From Schistosoma haematobium (lineage: Eukaryota > Platyhelminthes > Trematoda > Strigeidida > Schistosomatidae): a DNA stretch of 64,000 bases. Where the stretch lies: assembly GCF_000699445.3 (NCBI RefSeq), contig NC_067196.1, positions 71,431,864 through 71,495,863 of the forward strand, read 5' to 3'. Made by a program: the position numbers and the translations under genes. The notes under the pieces were generated by a model that saw only the letters and a list, made by a program, of their open reading frames with translations, did no database searches and was not told the origin of the DNA. Of this stretch, positions 1-12,689 are shown piece after piece (position 1 is the first letter of the stretch; the number at the start of each line of letters is the position of its first letter).

Positions 1-993
1 AATTAGGAAATAAATACATTTTTGGCGGTAATCATGTCCATCAATAGATTGCATAATTGTTTTATGGTTCTGTGTATAGTTTACTAAAGTAAATTTCTAA
101 ATCTCAGTTGACTACACAGTAATCTCATAACTGAATTGAATAGAATCTACTGATTCAAAATAGAATTTACACACTAATTTAACTCATTCATCTGTAAGAA
201 CTCGACAACAGATAATTGTTTCATATGATTAAATCACTATCCAATAAACTTAGTGTATAGATGCATCGCAGTGAAGCATTAAACGAAGTAGATTGCAAAT
301 ACTGAACTTGTGAGTTCCCTTAATGCTTGGAATAAGGTTTTATCATTTACATTACAAAGCTACTTTAACAACTTAAATCCGTACTTGTAAAATTTACATA
401 TATTTTATATACCAGAATAAATTAATAAACCAAAAACTCAGTCTCTTATTTCCCACCCCTCAACTAAAAACTAAATGACATAACAATGAATTCTCACTCA
501 ATACTTACTATCAATCTATCTTATCCATGATCTATTAACTAAACAGTAGTACAATTAATTAACATTAAACAAGCAAATCATATAAACTGTAGTGAACAAT
601 TTATACCTGGTATGATTATTAAATAATGTAATATGTTGAAAGGTTGAAAAACAAACATTTAAAAGTACATTTTTTTGAGATCAAAATAGTGACAATTATT
701 TACAAAATCACTGTTTATCACATTAATTATGAATAAACTAAATGTGTCTGATTTAGAAAAGAAAAAAGAACTTGACATTATTTACAGTTATTATGCTTTT
801 TTTATAAAGAAGTTAATAAGTTAACGAAGTAAATAGCCATATTATTTATAAGAACTGACAAGGTTTTTTTTCTCGAATAATATTGAATATTTAAATGTAG
901 ACTAATCCCTCAATAGTGATTATGTATAAATGTTATCTATAAATTAATTGGAAATTGAATTATTTTTAAAAAAATAATCAAATCGAACTGAGT

Positions 994-1366
994 AAATCCC
1001 TAATTTCAATAGTTGAGATCATGAGTCGATTGAAGCTAGATCACTATGGAAAACCTGGAAGAACTGGATGGCCGTTTCGTCCTATTGTGAAACTCCTCAG
1101 CATTACGCAACCAAGGATATATCAGTCTCGCACGCGGAAGCTTAACATCTAGACCACTGAGCTGACTGGCATCCAACGGTGTTAATGTCTAACTTCAACC
1201 AATCCACGAAATGGAGCGACACATCCACCATTGTCATCAGTGAGTTTCTACCTCACAACCGACCCGGGTGAACTCCACTGGTCACTGCTTCTCACTTAAC
1301 TCATGATCTCAACTATTGAAACTAAGACAATCTCCACAAAACCCTTACTGATACAAATCCCTAATT
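994..1366 (-). mobile_element. Hammerhead SINE copy with 12-bp TSD
   Basis: A tRNA-derived short element read mainly on the minus strand. The perfect TSD AAATCCCTAATT is at 994-1005 and 1355-1366. On the minus strand one sees the unit's 5' part, a degraded tRNA-like segment, a hammerhead core (CUGAGGA at 1094-1100, GAAA at 1075-1078) and the tail. The right end carries a short inverted copy of the tail (from about 1300) running into the terminal sequence resembling CCACAAAACCC, so the element is fold-back at its ends. Stem II has only G-U-rich pairing and stem I is mismatched, so the ribozyme is probably weak or dead. Seen: TSD, core, inverted ends. Inferred: retrotransposed by a LINE. Confidence 0.8.
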
Positions 1367-2508
1367 CTCAATGACTACTTCAACTGAATTCAATTCACGA
1401 TGTAAATTACTTTCAAAAAAAATAATAGATTAAAGTTACATGATCACTCCTATGTAACTTCGAAATGGATTTCTTAAAATTAATCTATGAAGCAAGGTAT
1501 ATAGGGTCAGTCAAGTTGTAAACGATACAATAACTCACTAATCAAAAGTAGCCCACTAAACTGGTAATTCATAGTGATCCACAAAATTGCAAATTTGATT
1601 CCATATAGAATCTTTGGTATATAACTAAAAGTCTTCTAAGTGGGACGAAATAATTGTTCTATGTTTCTTGTTTTTCAGTGGTTCACATCAGTCAATGATG
1701 AAAATTACTTTTGTAAATTAAAATAACTTAAGTTTACAAAAAACCATAACAGTTAAAAATTCTAAAATATTTAGACAAACATTTTGTGATTTAAATATTC
1801 ACCAATGATACGTGTTATTAGTAGTAAGTACTACATGATTTTTCTTTTAAATTACTGTGAAGCACCAACAATCATCTTGTAGTTTGCTTTACACGTATAT
1901 AACATTAATAATTATTATTATATTCTCATGGCTTTCATTTCCATATTCTATAATATGTCTATTTCATTTCATACATTTAATTTACTTGTCTTCGTATACA
2001 TTTAAATATGAATATGTATGCATAGATTGTGCATAGCAAAACCATCCTGTTCTAATATTCTGTTCATGAGTATGACTGGTTTTTTGGTGAACAGGAGATT
2101 TACATGCAATAACAACAAAGAAATCACTGAATGTAAATGTTAGGTCTAACATTTCAAGGTCAAAAAGGGAGTACTGTAAAACTTTAACAAACAACTATGT
2201 AAACTATTTTAAAACTATATACAATTAATTAGATTTTGAAGCACTATAATTTCTAGTGATGATAATGATAAGAATAACAATAATAATAACACAAATAATA
2301 AATACATGGAAGAAGAACAAGTCAGACTGTTGAAGAAATGAAACATATATGGTGTGACTAGTTTAAACAAATAAGTTTAACACAATTACTCACTTAAAGA
2401 CTAAAACAGTATAGATCCCGTCCTTTTTTAAGAAAGAAATGTATTAGTAAATTGTACAGTATAAAGCTAGCTACGATACCAGTAACTAAAATATTGGATA
2501 TCAATCAA
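1367..2508. other. AT-rich stretch with no recognisable gene
   Basis: No supportable exon or repeat copy was recognised. A short AAT-rich low-complexity run lies near 2260-2310. The one minus-strand open frame (about 1982-2194) has no recognisable motif and looks like chance. Confidence 0.5.
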
Positions 2509-3206
2509 ATATTTTAGAATGTTAATAGTTGAGATCATGAGTCAATTGAGGCTAGACCACCATGGAAAACCGGGAGGCACTAAACGGCCACCTCGCGAGA
2601 TTCGAACCCAGGTCCTATCGGTCTCGCGCGCTAGCGCTTGTCCTCTAGACCACTGAGCTGGCCGACATCCAGCGATGTTAATGTCTAACTTCAACTAATC
2701 CACGAAATCGAGCGATACACTCACAGTCAATTGACTCATGACTTCAAGTACTAAAATTACCATAATATCCATAAAAAACCCCTGCCGACATGAATCAACA
2801 TACGCTCACTAGTGAATAGCTTCAAGAGGTATTTTCTGAAGTTCTAGTAAGAAGCAGTAACCAGTGGAGTTCAACAGGGTCAGTTGTGAGATAGTAACTC
2901 ACTGATGACACTGGTGAATGTGTTGCTCAATTTCGTGGATTGGTCGAAGTTAGACATAAACACCGTCGCATGACGGTCGGATCAGTGGTTTAGAGGTTAA
3001 GCTTTCGCATGCGAGACTGATAGGTCGTGGGTTCGAATCCCTCAAGGTGGGATCGTGGATGCGTAATGCTGAGGAGTTTCACAGTATGACGAAACGGCCA
3101 TCCAGTTCTTTCAGGTTTTCCATGGTGGTCTAGCTTCAATCGACTCATGATCTTAACTATTAAAATTACTATAATATCCACAAAACGCCTTCTGATATTT
3201 TAGAAT
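2509..3206 (+). mobile_element. Dimeric inverted hammerhead SINE with 12-bp TSD
   Basis: A composite of about 674 bp bracketed by the perfect duplication ATATTTTAGAAT (2509-2520 and 3195-3206). The left half is a minus-strand unit with recognisable B-box and A-box complements (about 2597-2665) but with the hammerhead deleted. A plus-strand tail (about 2729-2785) follows and runs straight into a plus-strand unit (2786-3194). That unit has a decayed A box, the B box GGTTCGAATCC near 3030, a hammerhead core (CUGAGGA 3069-3075, GAAA 3091-3094) and a full tail ending CTTCTG. Because one TSD brackets the whole composite, it entered as one unit. The right half is almost identical to 15740-15930, which indicates a shared recent source. 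Confidence 0.85.
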
Positions 3207-3639
3207 AGTTAAGAATTCATATCCTAACATTTCAAGTTGCATTACCATCATTTTTAAAAAGTTGAACAGTGAAATTACACTAGAGTGTTGTGGAAATTGC
3301 TGAGTTTAGTGTTAAAGATCATGGGCTGACTATGGCTAGACAATCACTGAAAACCAGGAAAATCTTAACTTTTAACTCATACAAGTATCGATATAGATCC
3401 ACAACCCTACTAAAGGTCAAACCAAGGATCTCTACCCCCTATGTTAAACACTTAACGATCAAAACAGTGATTTGGCATCTATTTATATTCTTAACTTCAG
3501 TCATTTCGCTATATTGTGGGGCCGCCATTTATGGTCACTGTCTCACCCCTGATATAGTTGTAACCCATTGGACACAACTCACAAGAGATCGGGAAATTAA
3601 CTTTTGAAGTCAGTAATCAGTAAGTACATAAAGGTTTTT
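3207..3639. other. Gene-free stretch with a decayed SINE end
   Basis: Around 3290-3365 the sequence resembles a degraded minus-strand tail of the hammerhead SINE family (direct words like GATCATGGGCTGACTATGGC and GAAAACCAGGAA). No hammerhead core remains. The 105-residue plus-strand open frame here begins inside this remnant and is not credible as a gene. Confidence 0.4.
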
Positions 3640-4544
3640 ATTAGCAGGTGTGGTGTGAATTATCGAACTAGAAGTCTTAACCTGTCAGGATCGTTTATAT
3701 ACTTGATGGCCTTTCCAAGCTTCCGCAACTTGTGACATAGGTGAAATGTTCACCTTCCAACCAAAGAGCGTATATACTGCATAGCAATCTACTCAGTTCT
3801 ACTTTTCGGTAGTGAAACATGGTCTAAGAAATTAGAAGGCACTTGTAGACTACAAGTTTTTGATCATAGGTGTCTTCAAAAACATTGTTTGCGCAGCATG
3901 GAACGATGAAATGGGTAGTGTTGAGGTTAGATATGGGATACTACACAAAGGTGGCAAATCAGTTGACGAAGTTGTAAATCTTCATCAACTAAGGTAGTTG
4001 GAACACATAGTGTGTATATCTAACCACCTTCTGCCTCAAAGAGAAATGCTTGCTGGTGCAGAAGTATTAAGATAGAGGTCGCCAAACCAAAACGTGGCGA
4101 CAGTTCATAAAGACATTAGGTATTGGTCTGAGACATGTTGGAAGTCCGGGAGATAACCGTAATCAGTGATTGGCAACCTCCAGCGACGTTCACGATGGCG
4201 CAGATCCATTCACCATAAATCTTCCTTTCGATTTCGAATCTCAGTATTCTTTCATACATCCTCCCTGCTCTGTTTTTGGACCGTATTCTCAATATTTAGT
4301 CCTTATTATTATTGTTGTATTGTTTAGATTGCTTTGAGATTTTCGCCTCATCGTGCTAATATGGTGGGGTAAATTGAGCCAATGCATGTTTATTTTAATG
4401 GTGTCCGTCTGTCAGTTGAAGGTGACTCATAGAATATGCCGGACCTATATTTTGTCATAACATAGCTTTTTGCACTAATCGATCACTAAGTGATAAATAA
4501 TATCATAATCCCTAACTCAAAATGCTGATCAGGTTATATAGGTC
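3640..4544 (+). pseudogene. Old RTE-like reverse transcriptase C-terminal remnant
   Basis: Translated in changing frames, the plus strand recalls the C-terminal region of RTE-clade retrotransposon proteins: SVLLFGSETWS, then VFDHRCLQ, then GGKSVDEVVNLHQLR followed by an in-frame stop and LLPQREMLAG. The same order appears intact in the minus-strand copy next door. Several stops and frameshifts make it non-functional. The 3' portion (about 4080-4400) is non-coding and probably the element's 3' UTR. It lies tail to tail with the younger RTE insertion that starts at 4545 and seems to be its insertion site. Confidence 0.7.
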
Positions 4545-6105
4545 AGATTGAAATGTCAGTCAGTCAGCTACAACGTATGACCAGGCACATATATCCATCG
4601 GTCCAAGTTGCCATACCTCATTAACACAACAAGATGGACACCGGATTCATAAAAGTAGTTAATTCAGAGGTGGTAATATATAAAAGGAAGATTGCAATAA
4701 GGATATAGTACAGGAAGAAAGAGTTAGTTCGTAGAAAGAAAGATATGAAGCAATTTTAATCTCTTAGTTTGAGGGAAGACAGAGAGTGTATGCACCGAAG
4801 CCATTGTGATCGATTCTGAGCCATGTCACTCAGAGTCTCCAACCATTGGTTACGATAGTCACGCGGACCCCAACCAAGTAGTCTGCATCTACCAACATGG
4901 CTCAGACTAGAAGTTAGTCACTTCAAGCACTGATGCCACGTTTTGGTTTGGCCGCCCCTAACTTTCTTCCAATCGTCCCGAACACCGGTTAGCATTGCAC
5001 GACGTGGTAATCGGTATTCAGGCATACGTAACACGTGACCCAACCATCTCAGTTGGTGAAGATTCATAACCTCATCAACTGATTTACCATCATTCCCTAA
5101 TACCCTGTGTCTAACCCCACTATTACTTACCCGGTGTTCCCAGCAGACGCCAGCAATATTTCTAAGGCATCTGTGGTCAAATATTAGTAGCTTACGAGTA
5201 TCTTCTACTCTTAGTGGCCATGTTTCGCAGCCATAAAGTAGAACAGAACGGACTGCCGCGCAGTATACTCGTCCTTTTATTGATAGACAGATATCTCGCC
5301 TTCGCCATAGGTGACGTAATTTGGCAAAAGCCAAACGAGCTTTTCGAATCCGTGCTGAGATTTCGTCAGACACCAACCCATTAGGGCTGATCAGACTTCC
5401 AAGATAAGTGAAGTTGTCAAAGCGTTCGACTACTTCACTCCCTATCCTTAGTTCAGGTGTTCACGCAGACCAGTCCTGAAGCAGCAGCTTGCATTTAGAG
5501 GGAGAGAAGCGCATTCCAAACATCCTGGCATTGTTGCTCAGTGCTACCAAAAGACTGCATTTTATCAGCGTCTTCACCAAACAGGACTATATCATCTGCG
5601 TATTCTGAGTCGATAAGTGGACCTCCTGGATGGAGATCAATACCCGAGAACTGAGTCGACGAGAATGTTATTTCCATCAGTAGATCTATGATGAAGTTTA
5701 ACAAAAATGGGGAAAGTGGACAGCCTTGACGGACACCACTTGAGGTTGCAAAAGTAGATGACAGTTCGCCATAAGCTCTGACTCGACTGGTAGTGTTCGA
5801 GTAAAGAACCTTCACAAGGCTTATGTACTTCTGGGGTACGCCTTTCAATGACAGACACTGCCACAGAATCTCTTGGTCTACCGAGTCAAATGCTGCTTTT
5901 AAGTCGAGAAAGACCACCATTGTCGGACGCCAATAAGTATGCTTATGTTCTAGAACCTGACGGATGGTGAATATGTGGTCGATGCAGCCACGACCAGGTC
6001 TGAAGCCAGCTTGGTTCTCTCGTGTTTGCAGTTCATGAGTCTTAGTTAGGCCTCTGATAATTATCGAAGCTAGTATTTTAGATACTATATTTTAGATTGA
6101 AATGT
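4545..6105 (-). mobile_element. 5'-truncated RTE-like non-LTR insertion with TSD
   Basis: A minus-strand LINE fragment of about 1.54 kb. The perfect 12-bp duplication AGATTGAAATGT at 4545-4556 and 6094-6105 marks both ends, so the 5' truncation near 6093 happened on insertion. The 3' UTR (about 4557-4755) ends in a short GACTGACTG-type run next to the left TSD. The coding part is annotated separately. The TSD length equals that of the hammerhead SINEs in this window, which is compatible with a shared integration machinery but does not prove it. Confidence 0.88.
4756..6086 (-). pseudogene. RTE-like reverse transcriptase, broken
   Basis: This encodes the palm-to-C-terminus part of a LINE reverse transcriptase, which would copy the element's RNA at a nicked target. 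In order the minus strand shows GFRPGRGCIDHIF, then VVFLDLKAAFDSVD (palm motif A), SGVRQGCPLSPFLLN (motif B), the catalytic SEYADDIVLF (YADD), then a thumb and C-terminal region with LLYGCETW, FDHRCLRNIAG and LHQLRWLGHVLRM. The natural C-terminus ends SSLKLRD with a stop at 4756-4758. A frameshift near 5552 (after DADKMQS) and an in-frame stop near 5461 break it. The endonuclease and N-terminal RT are absent. Assignment to RTE rests on the C-terminal region; the exact schistosome subfamily (SR2-like or other) is not settled. Confidence 0.88.
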
Positions 6106-7325
6106 GGCCACTGGGCTATGAGGAATATCATCAGAATCCATTTTGTTTTAATGGTATTTGGTTGGAGGTGAGTTTTTGGAAACCCTAAACACAGACTATG
6201 TGCTAATTGGTACTCTTTTTTTAGTTCATTCAGTTAATATCAGCGTGACCATCACTATATGTAATAATCAATAAGTGTCTCACTCCTGACTATTTTAAAT
6301 TTTGTAGGTTACGATTTCTCAACAGAACTTTGATAACCTATTTTAAAGAGAGTCTTTGGATTTAATGTTATAAGCGGGTTATCTTTACAGGTAAACTAGT
6401 AGGCCACGAATTATATCCCATGTATAAAATCATGATTCATCCAATTGATCCTTCCGTGACCAAATTTTCAATGGTTCTCCGATTGATACCTGTCTGTAAA
6501 AAATTAGACGAATTTTTATGAACCATAAAATAGTTTTGTAGGTTCTACGACTTGATAATATTAAGATATTAGTGTCTAACAGATTGTGACGGTTTCATAA
6601 ACCAATCTACTGATTAAACTATAAATGACCAAATAATGTATAGAATTACTCTATTACTTTAAAAATTTTAATCATATTAATTTGTGTTTATCTGTAGGTC
6701 TCGTAAACAAACTAATCCAACCTATTTAGTCATTCTTCTCTGAATCAAATTATACAATGTTAGATGATATACTCTTATTATTACTATTGTTTTAAACGTG
6801 ATTCATCAAAAGTTTGTCGTGTTTTTTTTACAAGCTAGAAATCTTCATTCATCTCAAACTACTACTCATTTTGCTAGTAAAAGATCCATTTCCTATTTTT
6901 CAATTTAGATTAATTAAGTAAATAAACGATAAAATTATCTGCTCAACCACATACATACACAGATACATTCTTGTACCTCTAAGTCATCAAAAACAAAACA
7001 ACAACTTACTGAAAATTTAATGTACCATGAATAGTAAAAGTAATAATCATAATAATAAATTTATTTAACTGTTATAAACAACCTTATTAATCATGCATAA
7101 AATAAATAATTACAAAAGATGCATTAAATACTCTTAGTCTCTCGATAATAATTATAATGATAATAATAATAATAATTTAATTACTGTCTAAAATGTTTTT
7201 TTTAGAAAAAAAAAAGTGAATTTTTTCCTTAAATTTGATTTACATCATGGATCTATTCAAATAAACTTGACATTAAGATTTAAAATATTAGTCAACATCA
7301 TTCATTTAATCAAATATTCTCAACC
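6106..7325. other. Gene-free AT-rich stretch
   Basis: Directly after the TSD the sequence continues what was probably contiguous with 4544 before the RTE insertion. An AAT/ATA low-complexity run sits near 7145-7175. Nothing else was recognised. Confidence 0.45.
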
Positions 7326-7349
7326 AATTGAATTTGTTTGAAATACTCT

Positions 7350-7935
7350 GGTACGGCATAGGGTGGGGAAAGACCGCTCTCTCCTTCCCTCTCTCTCGAA
7401 GTGCTCTCACATGGTCACACGTCTACAGTCACTGCCAGGGAAGTCCTACCCACTGCCTTCTCGCAGCATTACTGTTGTTTACGAAATTGAGAGGACGATG
7501 TAAACAAAATTCATAATAAATATTCTAATGGTTTTCCGCTCGCGAGACCGAAGGTCCTGAGTTCGAGTCCCCCATGAAGGAGGACGAAAAGCGAATGTCA
7601 GGCGTGTTACTCGGGATGGTGGATACGGAGGATCCACCTGGGAGAGTTGGAGAACCCTGGGCTCCAGGATCCCGAAGGAACAAATGGCGTACAAACCTGT
7701 TGCTCATTGGCTATGAGACTGCACCTCCTAAGGCTGCTCCACTGCCTTGTGGATCAGACCTTTAGGTCGAAGGTTCGGATCGTGGCCTCCTAAGAAAACC
7801 ACCTGCTTCGGTTTGGGCACCCGGGCAGTATCACAACCCACACATAAATCAAATGACTTGTGTAGCGCATATCTGTTTGATGCCCGCTTGTATTAATGTT
7901 TATGTGTTCAAATAAATAAATAAATTAATTAATTA
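7350..7935 (+). mobile_element. Second short-element family, copy 1
   Basis: A plus-strand GC-richer element that ends in an (AAAT)n tail at about 7908-7930. Its body (CCTAAGGCTGCTCCACTGCC near 7727, then AAGAAAACCACCTGCTTCGG near 7790) recurs at 31640-32085, and its 3' end recurs at 32850-33000. A segment at 7500-7580 with a B-box-like GAGTTCGAGTCC is missing from the 31.7-kb copy and appears again at 9500-9590, so it is probably an insertion or an alternative module. No protein function is supported. The simple-repeat tail suggests LINE-mobilised, SINE-like behaviour. Confidence 0.7.
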
Positions 7936-8516
7936 TTGAAAACTTTGTATAAATCAACAGATCATAGGTACTATGATTGTATGTCCAATCAAGTTTAATA
8001 AGGTGACTAATACAAGTGTGTTATGGTGTTTAACGACTGGTTTACTAACTATACGAGATGAGAAAATCTAAGGACTTTAACTTTTTCGAATTCTTAATGA
8101 TTTTTATAAACCTTAATCACAAATTTTGAAAAGAGTTGCGACAGTGAAAATAATAGGCTATAAAGTGGTATTATTATTATTCAGTTGTATGGGTACCATT
8201 ATTTATGCATATTCACACAATTGTTTTTATGTTTCAGGTCAACGTCACAGTATTGGGGTGGTAAAAAATGATTCAGTTTCATCCTTCAAATGAGTCACAT
8301 ATGTATAAAGTGAATGTACAAAAACAAAGCTTATCTATCCAAAATAATGAAATTCTTATTTAGGTAGTTTTAAAAACTCTTTTAATCTGTTCAAGTTCTC
8401 ATCATGGGCTGAAGAGTTTTCAAGAAACAGAAAGCTAGAGAGCCGATTCTTACTAAGTTAAAATGGTTTAACAGTATATTCCCATTCCCTCAACAAACCC
8501 GCATTTATGAGAAAGA

Positions 8517-8567
<51 letters not shown>

Positions 8568-9359
8568 AGGTACAGTGCTTTTATGACCAAACGGAAGATT
8601 TATTACCTAGGCATTAAACGACTTTTAAGTATAATCAACACGACCACAGGGATTAAATAGTGATTAACGCGAATAAGATTAGTTAACACATCTAGTTAAA
8701 TATCCCAGTATATTTTTCGTGCATATTTTACAGTCAATTAGTAGTAATAAAAAAAACTTTCGTAAAAAATACATAACAGTTAGTGAAAAGCGCAATTAAA
8801 GTGGATTACTTCCCTAGAGATTATTATGCACACACAATTCCTTAATACAGTAGATGCTCTATGTGAATCTACTGTATAAAGTTATGAGGATATTTTCATA
8901 ATATCGAAATCATACTTATCATAGTCTTGATAATTTTTGTTCCTTCATGTGATATGAACAAAATGTTTGCTTAATTGTTGCAGTCCTTTTAAATACTAAC
9001 TAAGCCCATTGTTTAATATAGATATCACTGACAAATTACTGTCTCTTGTTTAGAATGAAAGAAAAAACGTGTAAAATAAACTTAGAGTCTAAGTCTGTGC
9101 ACTACTTAATTATGATTATCAATCTCAGTCCTATTATCTTGTCCAACTTTTCATTATTTAGTGCTGCATATTTTTAATATGAAAAGTTTATTTGATTAAA
9201 ATATTTTAACTCTTACAATTGGTGATTATTATCGTTTTCCTTAGAATCATTCTCAAAACCTCATTCAATCCATTTCTAAAGCCCAACAATATTTTTATTT
9301 TTAGTCATGAAATTAATTTAACTCAAATATCATTTACATGTTTGTATACATGTTTGCCC
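7936..9359. other. Gene-free stretch with microsatellite
   Basis: AT-rich, with the dinucleotide array listed separately. No exon, RNA gene or dispersed repeat was recognised. Confidence 0.45.
8518..8564. repeat. (AT)n microsatellite
   Basis: An uninterrupted TA/AT dinucleotide run of about 47 bp. Confidence 0.95.
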
Positions 9360-9695
9360 CTAAATGTCATGGTACGGCCGAGAGTGGAGAGAGTCTGCTC
9401 TCCCTTTCGAAATGTTCTCACATGGCCACACGTACATAGCCTCTACCAGGGAAGTCCTACCCACTGCCTTCTCGCAGCATTACTGTTGTTTACGAAATTG
9501 AAAGGACGATGTAAACAAAATTCATAATAAATATTCTAATGGTTTTCCGCTCGCGAGACCGAAGGTCCTGAGTTCGAGTCCCCCATGAAGGATCGTCGAT
9601 GCCCACTGCTGAGAAGTCTCATACTAGAACGAAACGATCATCTATTGCTTCCAGGTTTTCAGCAGTGGTCTAACTTAAATTGGTTCATGATTTTA
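9360..9695 (+). mobile_element. Mosaic of second short element and hammerhead SINE
   Basis: Positions 9360-9590 match 7350-7580 closely, including GCCTTCTCGCAGCATTACTG and the B-box-like GAGTTCGAGTCC. At about 9590, where the 7.5-kb copy continues with its own body, this copy switches to the hammerhead SINE tail: GGATCGTCGATGCCCACTG, a core changed to CUGAGAA, GAACGAAACGA, and a tail ending in GGTTCATGATTTTAAT. The ribozyme core is broken. The junction sits just after the B box, a plausible template-switch point during reverse transcription. Confidence 0.7.
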
Positions 9696-12685
9696 ATAAA
9701 GTATTCTAATGATTTAAACTTTTAACAACAATTTGCTTGATGCAATCAGATTTCGTTATTAACATTTACATCAGAATTACAGTAGGGAAGTGTGCACATA
9801 TATCTAGGTTTGGTACAGAGTTTAACTTAATCGCATAACGACATTGAGTTTTGGTTTTGACAACAGCACTCAAGGTAACAGAAAATAATGGATGATAAAG
9901 ACAAAATTTAGAAAGTTAGCTCAGCAATGTATTAGGTCTTACAGTTTTTTATTCCATGAACCAAATACATTGCGTTCTTTCATATTGATTATTTTCGCTA
10001 AATCAATTTTTTCACCACCAAATTTGTTGATTACATGGTAATTTTTCATTGGGAGACTATATGATAAACACATTAGAACATGGAGGTAATATTAGTGAGA
10101 CTCTAACTGAAGCCACAGAGTTACCAGAATACAACTGGTAGACAATATTTTTATCATTATACTTTTTTTATGGGAAAAGAAAAACAGCAGTAAACAATAA
10201 CTGGAAACAGTTTGACCACTGAAACTAATGTTTAATACATGCAAATTAGTTAACTTTCCTTGTAACTACTTATGGTACCCTAGATCTATATACATTAATA
10301 CGATATATATTCACTGTATGATCAGGGTAACATTGAAGCCAACAACTCTGAAAAAAATTGTTAGATTAAACTAATTAACATTATTACTAACAACAACAAT
10401 CGTATCACATGAAATTTAAGTCAGAATTCATAAAATTTTTAGTTAGACTAACAGTATTGATATTCACTGTCTGGTTAAAAAAGTGTCACAATATAAAATC
10501 ACATGTATAATGTATATTTACTAACTAATAAACTGTTATCAAGATGAATAGGATGGCATTTACACTAACTAACTAACTGACTGACTGACCAAGTCAATAA
10601 ATTTAACATACAATGATACAAACTAAACAAACCTATCAAATTTAAATTATTTAGTTTGCATTATCTTTTTATGGTACTTTGTCAAGTGTTCACCTTTTCT
10701 ATAAATTAATAAATCAACTTCTTGTTTTTCCAATGCATGAAGTAACAAATGACAAGTGAAATGTATATTACCGTTCAGTGTAATAAAATTATCACATGAA
10801 GTGTATAGTGTAAGAAAATAACAGATGGAAAACAGATGAAAGTAGAGTGAGTACGTATAAAAATCAGAAATGGAGTTGTTTCATATACATTAATCTTTTA
10901 GTAGATAGTTAAATATGTACAAATGATAATTATCATCCAGAAAATCATACCATTACAGATAATTTCACCATACTAAACTAATTGCTCGGCTAAGTACCTA
11001 AGGTCTGATTTTTGCATATATTTGGTGAAATTAAACACTTATATACTTCTACATACTCAACTAAAACTATAATCAAAACCAGTGATGTTATTAAAATATG
11101 ACTTAATTACCTAAATATGTAATAAATCAAATCTTAATGAAGTGGCTATGTGGGAGTGCTATCTAATGTGAAAGTGTGCAAAACAACAAATATCATTTAC
11201 TGAACTAATACAAATGTAATATTCCTTAAAAATGTATGGTTTACTAATTAACATATTCTACAGGAAATTTTCAATATACAATCTCATAACTCATTAGTAT
11301 TTATGAATATTTTAACTGTATAATGATGGATTTATTTATTAGTCACTAAATAGTAACTAACACGAAATTTTACTCTGATAACCAATAAGATATATTACAC
11401 GATTTTAGAGTTCACTTTACTTAGTGTATACAAGTTATTAACGCTAATCAAAAAAGAATTGATCATAGACTCAACATAAATAATCATGCTTCAATGACAT
11501 CAGAATTTTGTGTCATTTAACATCCTCCTAACCACCACCACCACCAAAAAACTTTCAATCTCAACTATTTTCACCGTGAATATTTCCTATTAAATATAAT
11601 CGTAAATACAAATCACTTTTCTCTATTTAAAAAAATGACATCGATAGAGAATGAACCCTTTAAACATTTATCATTAATTTTGACATCTATTAAATAGACT
11701 TAAGATATTTTGAGATGATAATCTGATATCGAGTTTTATTTCTAAGTAAAGTGATCATATGACTAACTAACATATTTCTTATTAAAATTGTTCTTTCTTT
11801 TATATCTGGGATGAGTAACTGATTATCAACTGACTTTTGTATAAGTATTTATTCCTGTTTATTTCTTTTATTCTAATTTGTTTATGTTAATGAATCATTT
11901 CAGTTTAATTTTATATTGATGTATATACCACTTAAATTATAATTCGCTACAAGATCAATCGAAACCTAATTGTTAGTAGTATATAGAATACGTTTAGAAT
12001 ACCCTAATCTAATCCTGTATAGATTTGTTTTTATGTTAGAAGCGATATATACCGATTCAAGATTAAAATCAATTTCCTATTAAATAAAAGGCGATTTTTT
12101 TAAATGGAAATCAGTGACTCGCGATGCTACGAATTTGAGCACGGACTATATGCTATTGATATGAAAAGCCTCATTCTGAAGTGGTTGTGAAATACTTCAT
12201 ACTGAGTAGTTAGTAGAAAATGGTTCATTACACTTAAATAAGGAATAGTGTAATTTTTTATTGTAATAGCCTCTATGGTTTTGTGTCCACTCGTTGATTT
12301 TATTGGTGCTTTAGAGAGTAGTAAAAGTTGACAGAAGAAATAAGAATCGAAAGACTGATATACGGATTGACAATCACTAGATTCCTTGTGTACTATGTAC
12401 GTCTCAAAATGACCTAGATTCGATTATCTGTTGGAACATTCTCCAAGTATTGTAAAAATAAATAGAAAGATTAAAACTTTTCAATAAAATATAATACATT
12501 AATTCATGTGCATTTCGTGAAAGATTGACACAATATAAAACAAAAGAATAGCTAACTCGAATAGAATAACGAAAAATATCATGGCCTTAATGCCAATGAC
12601 TTATTATTTTGTATATTGATGGGAATTTTTATTTTGAAAATATACAAAAGAATATTTTAAACACCGTTAGTAAATTAAATATGAT
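9696..12685. other. Long gene-free AT-rich stretch
   Basis: About 3 kb with only minor low-complexity runs (ACTAACTAACTGACTGACTG near 10567). No coding segment with plausible splice context, RNA gene or repeat family member was recognised by eye. It could be intronic or intergenic. Confidence 0.45.
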
Positions 12686-12689
12686 CGTT

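Noticed and set aside
1006..1354. Interpreting fold-back elements as TIR DNA transposons
   Set aside because: The two ends are asymmetric, TSDs are 12-14 bp and not of fixed length, and tRNA promoter boxes are present, which fits retrotransposition better.
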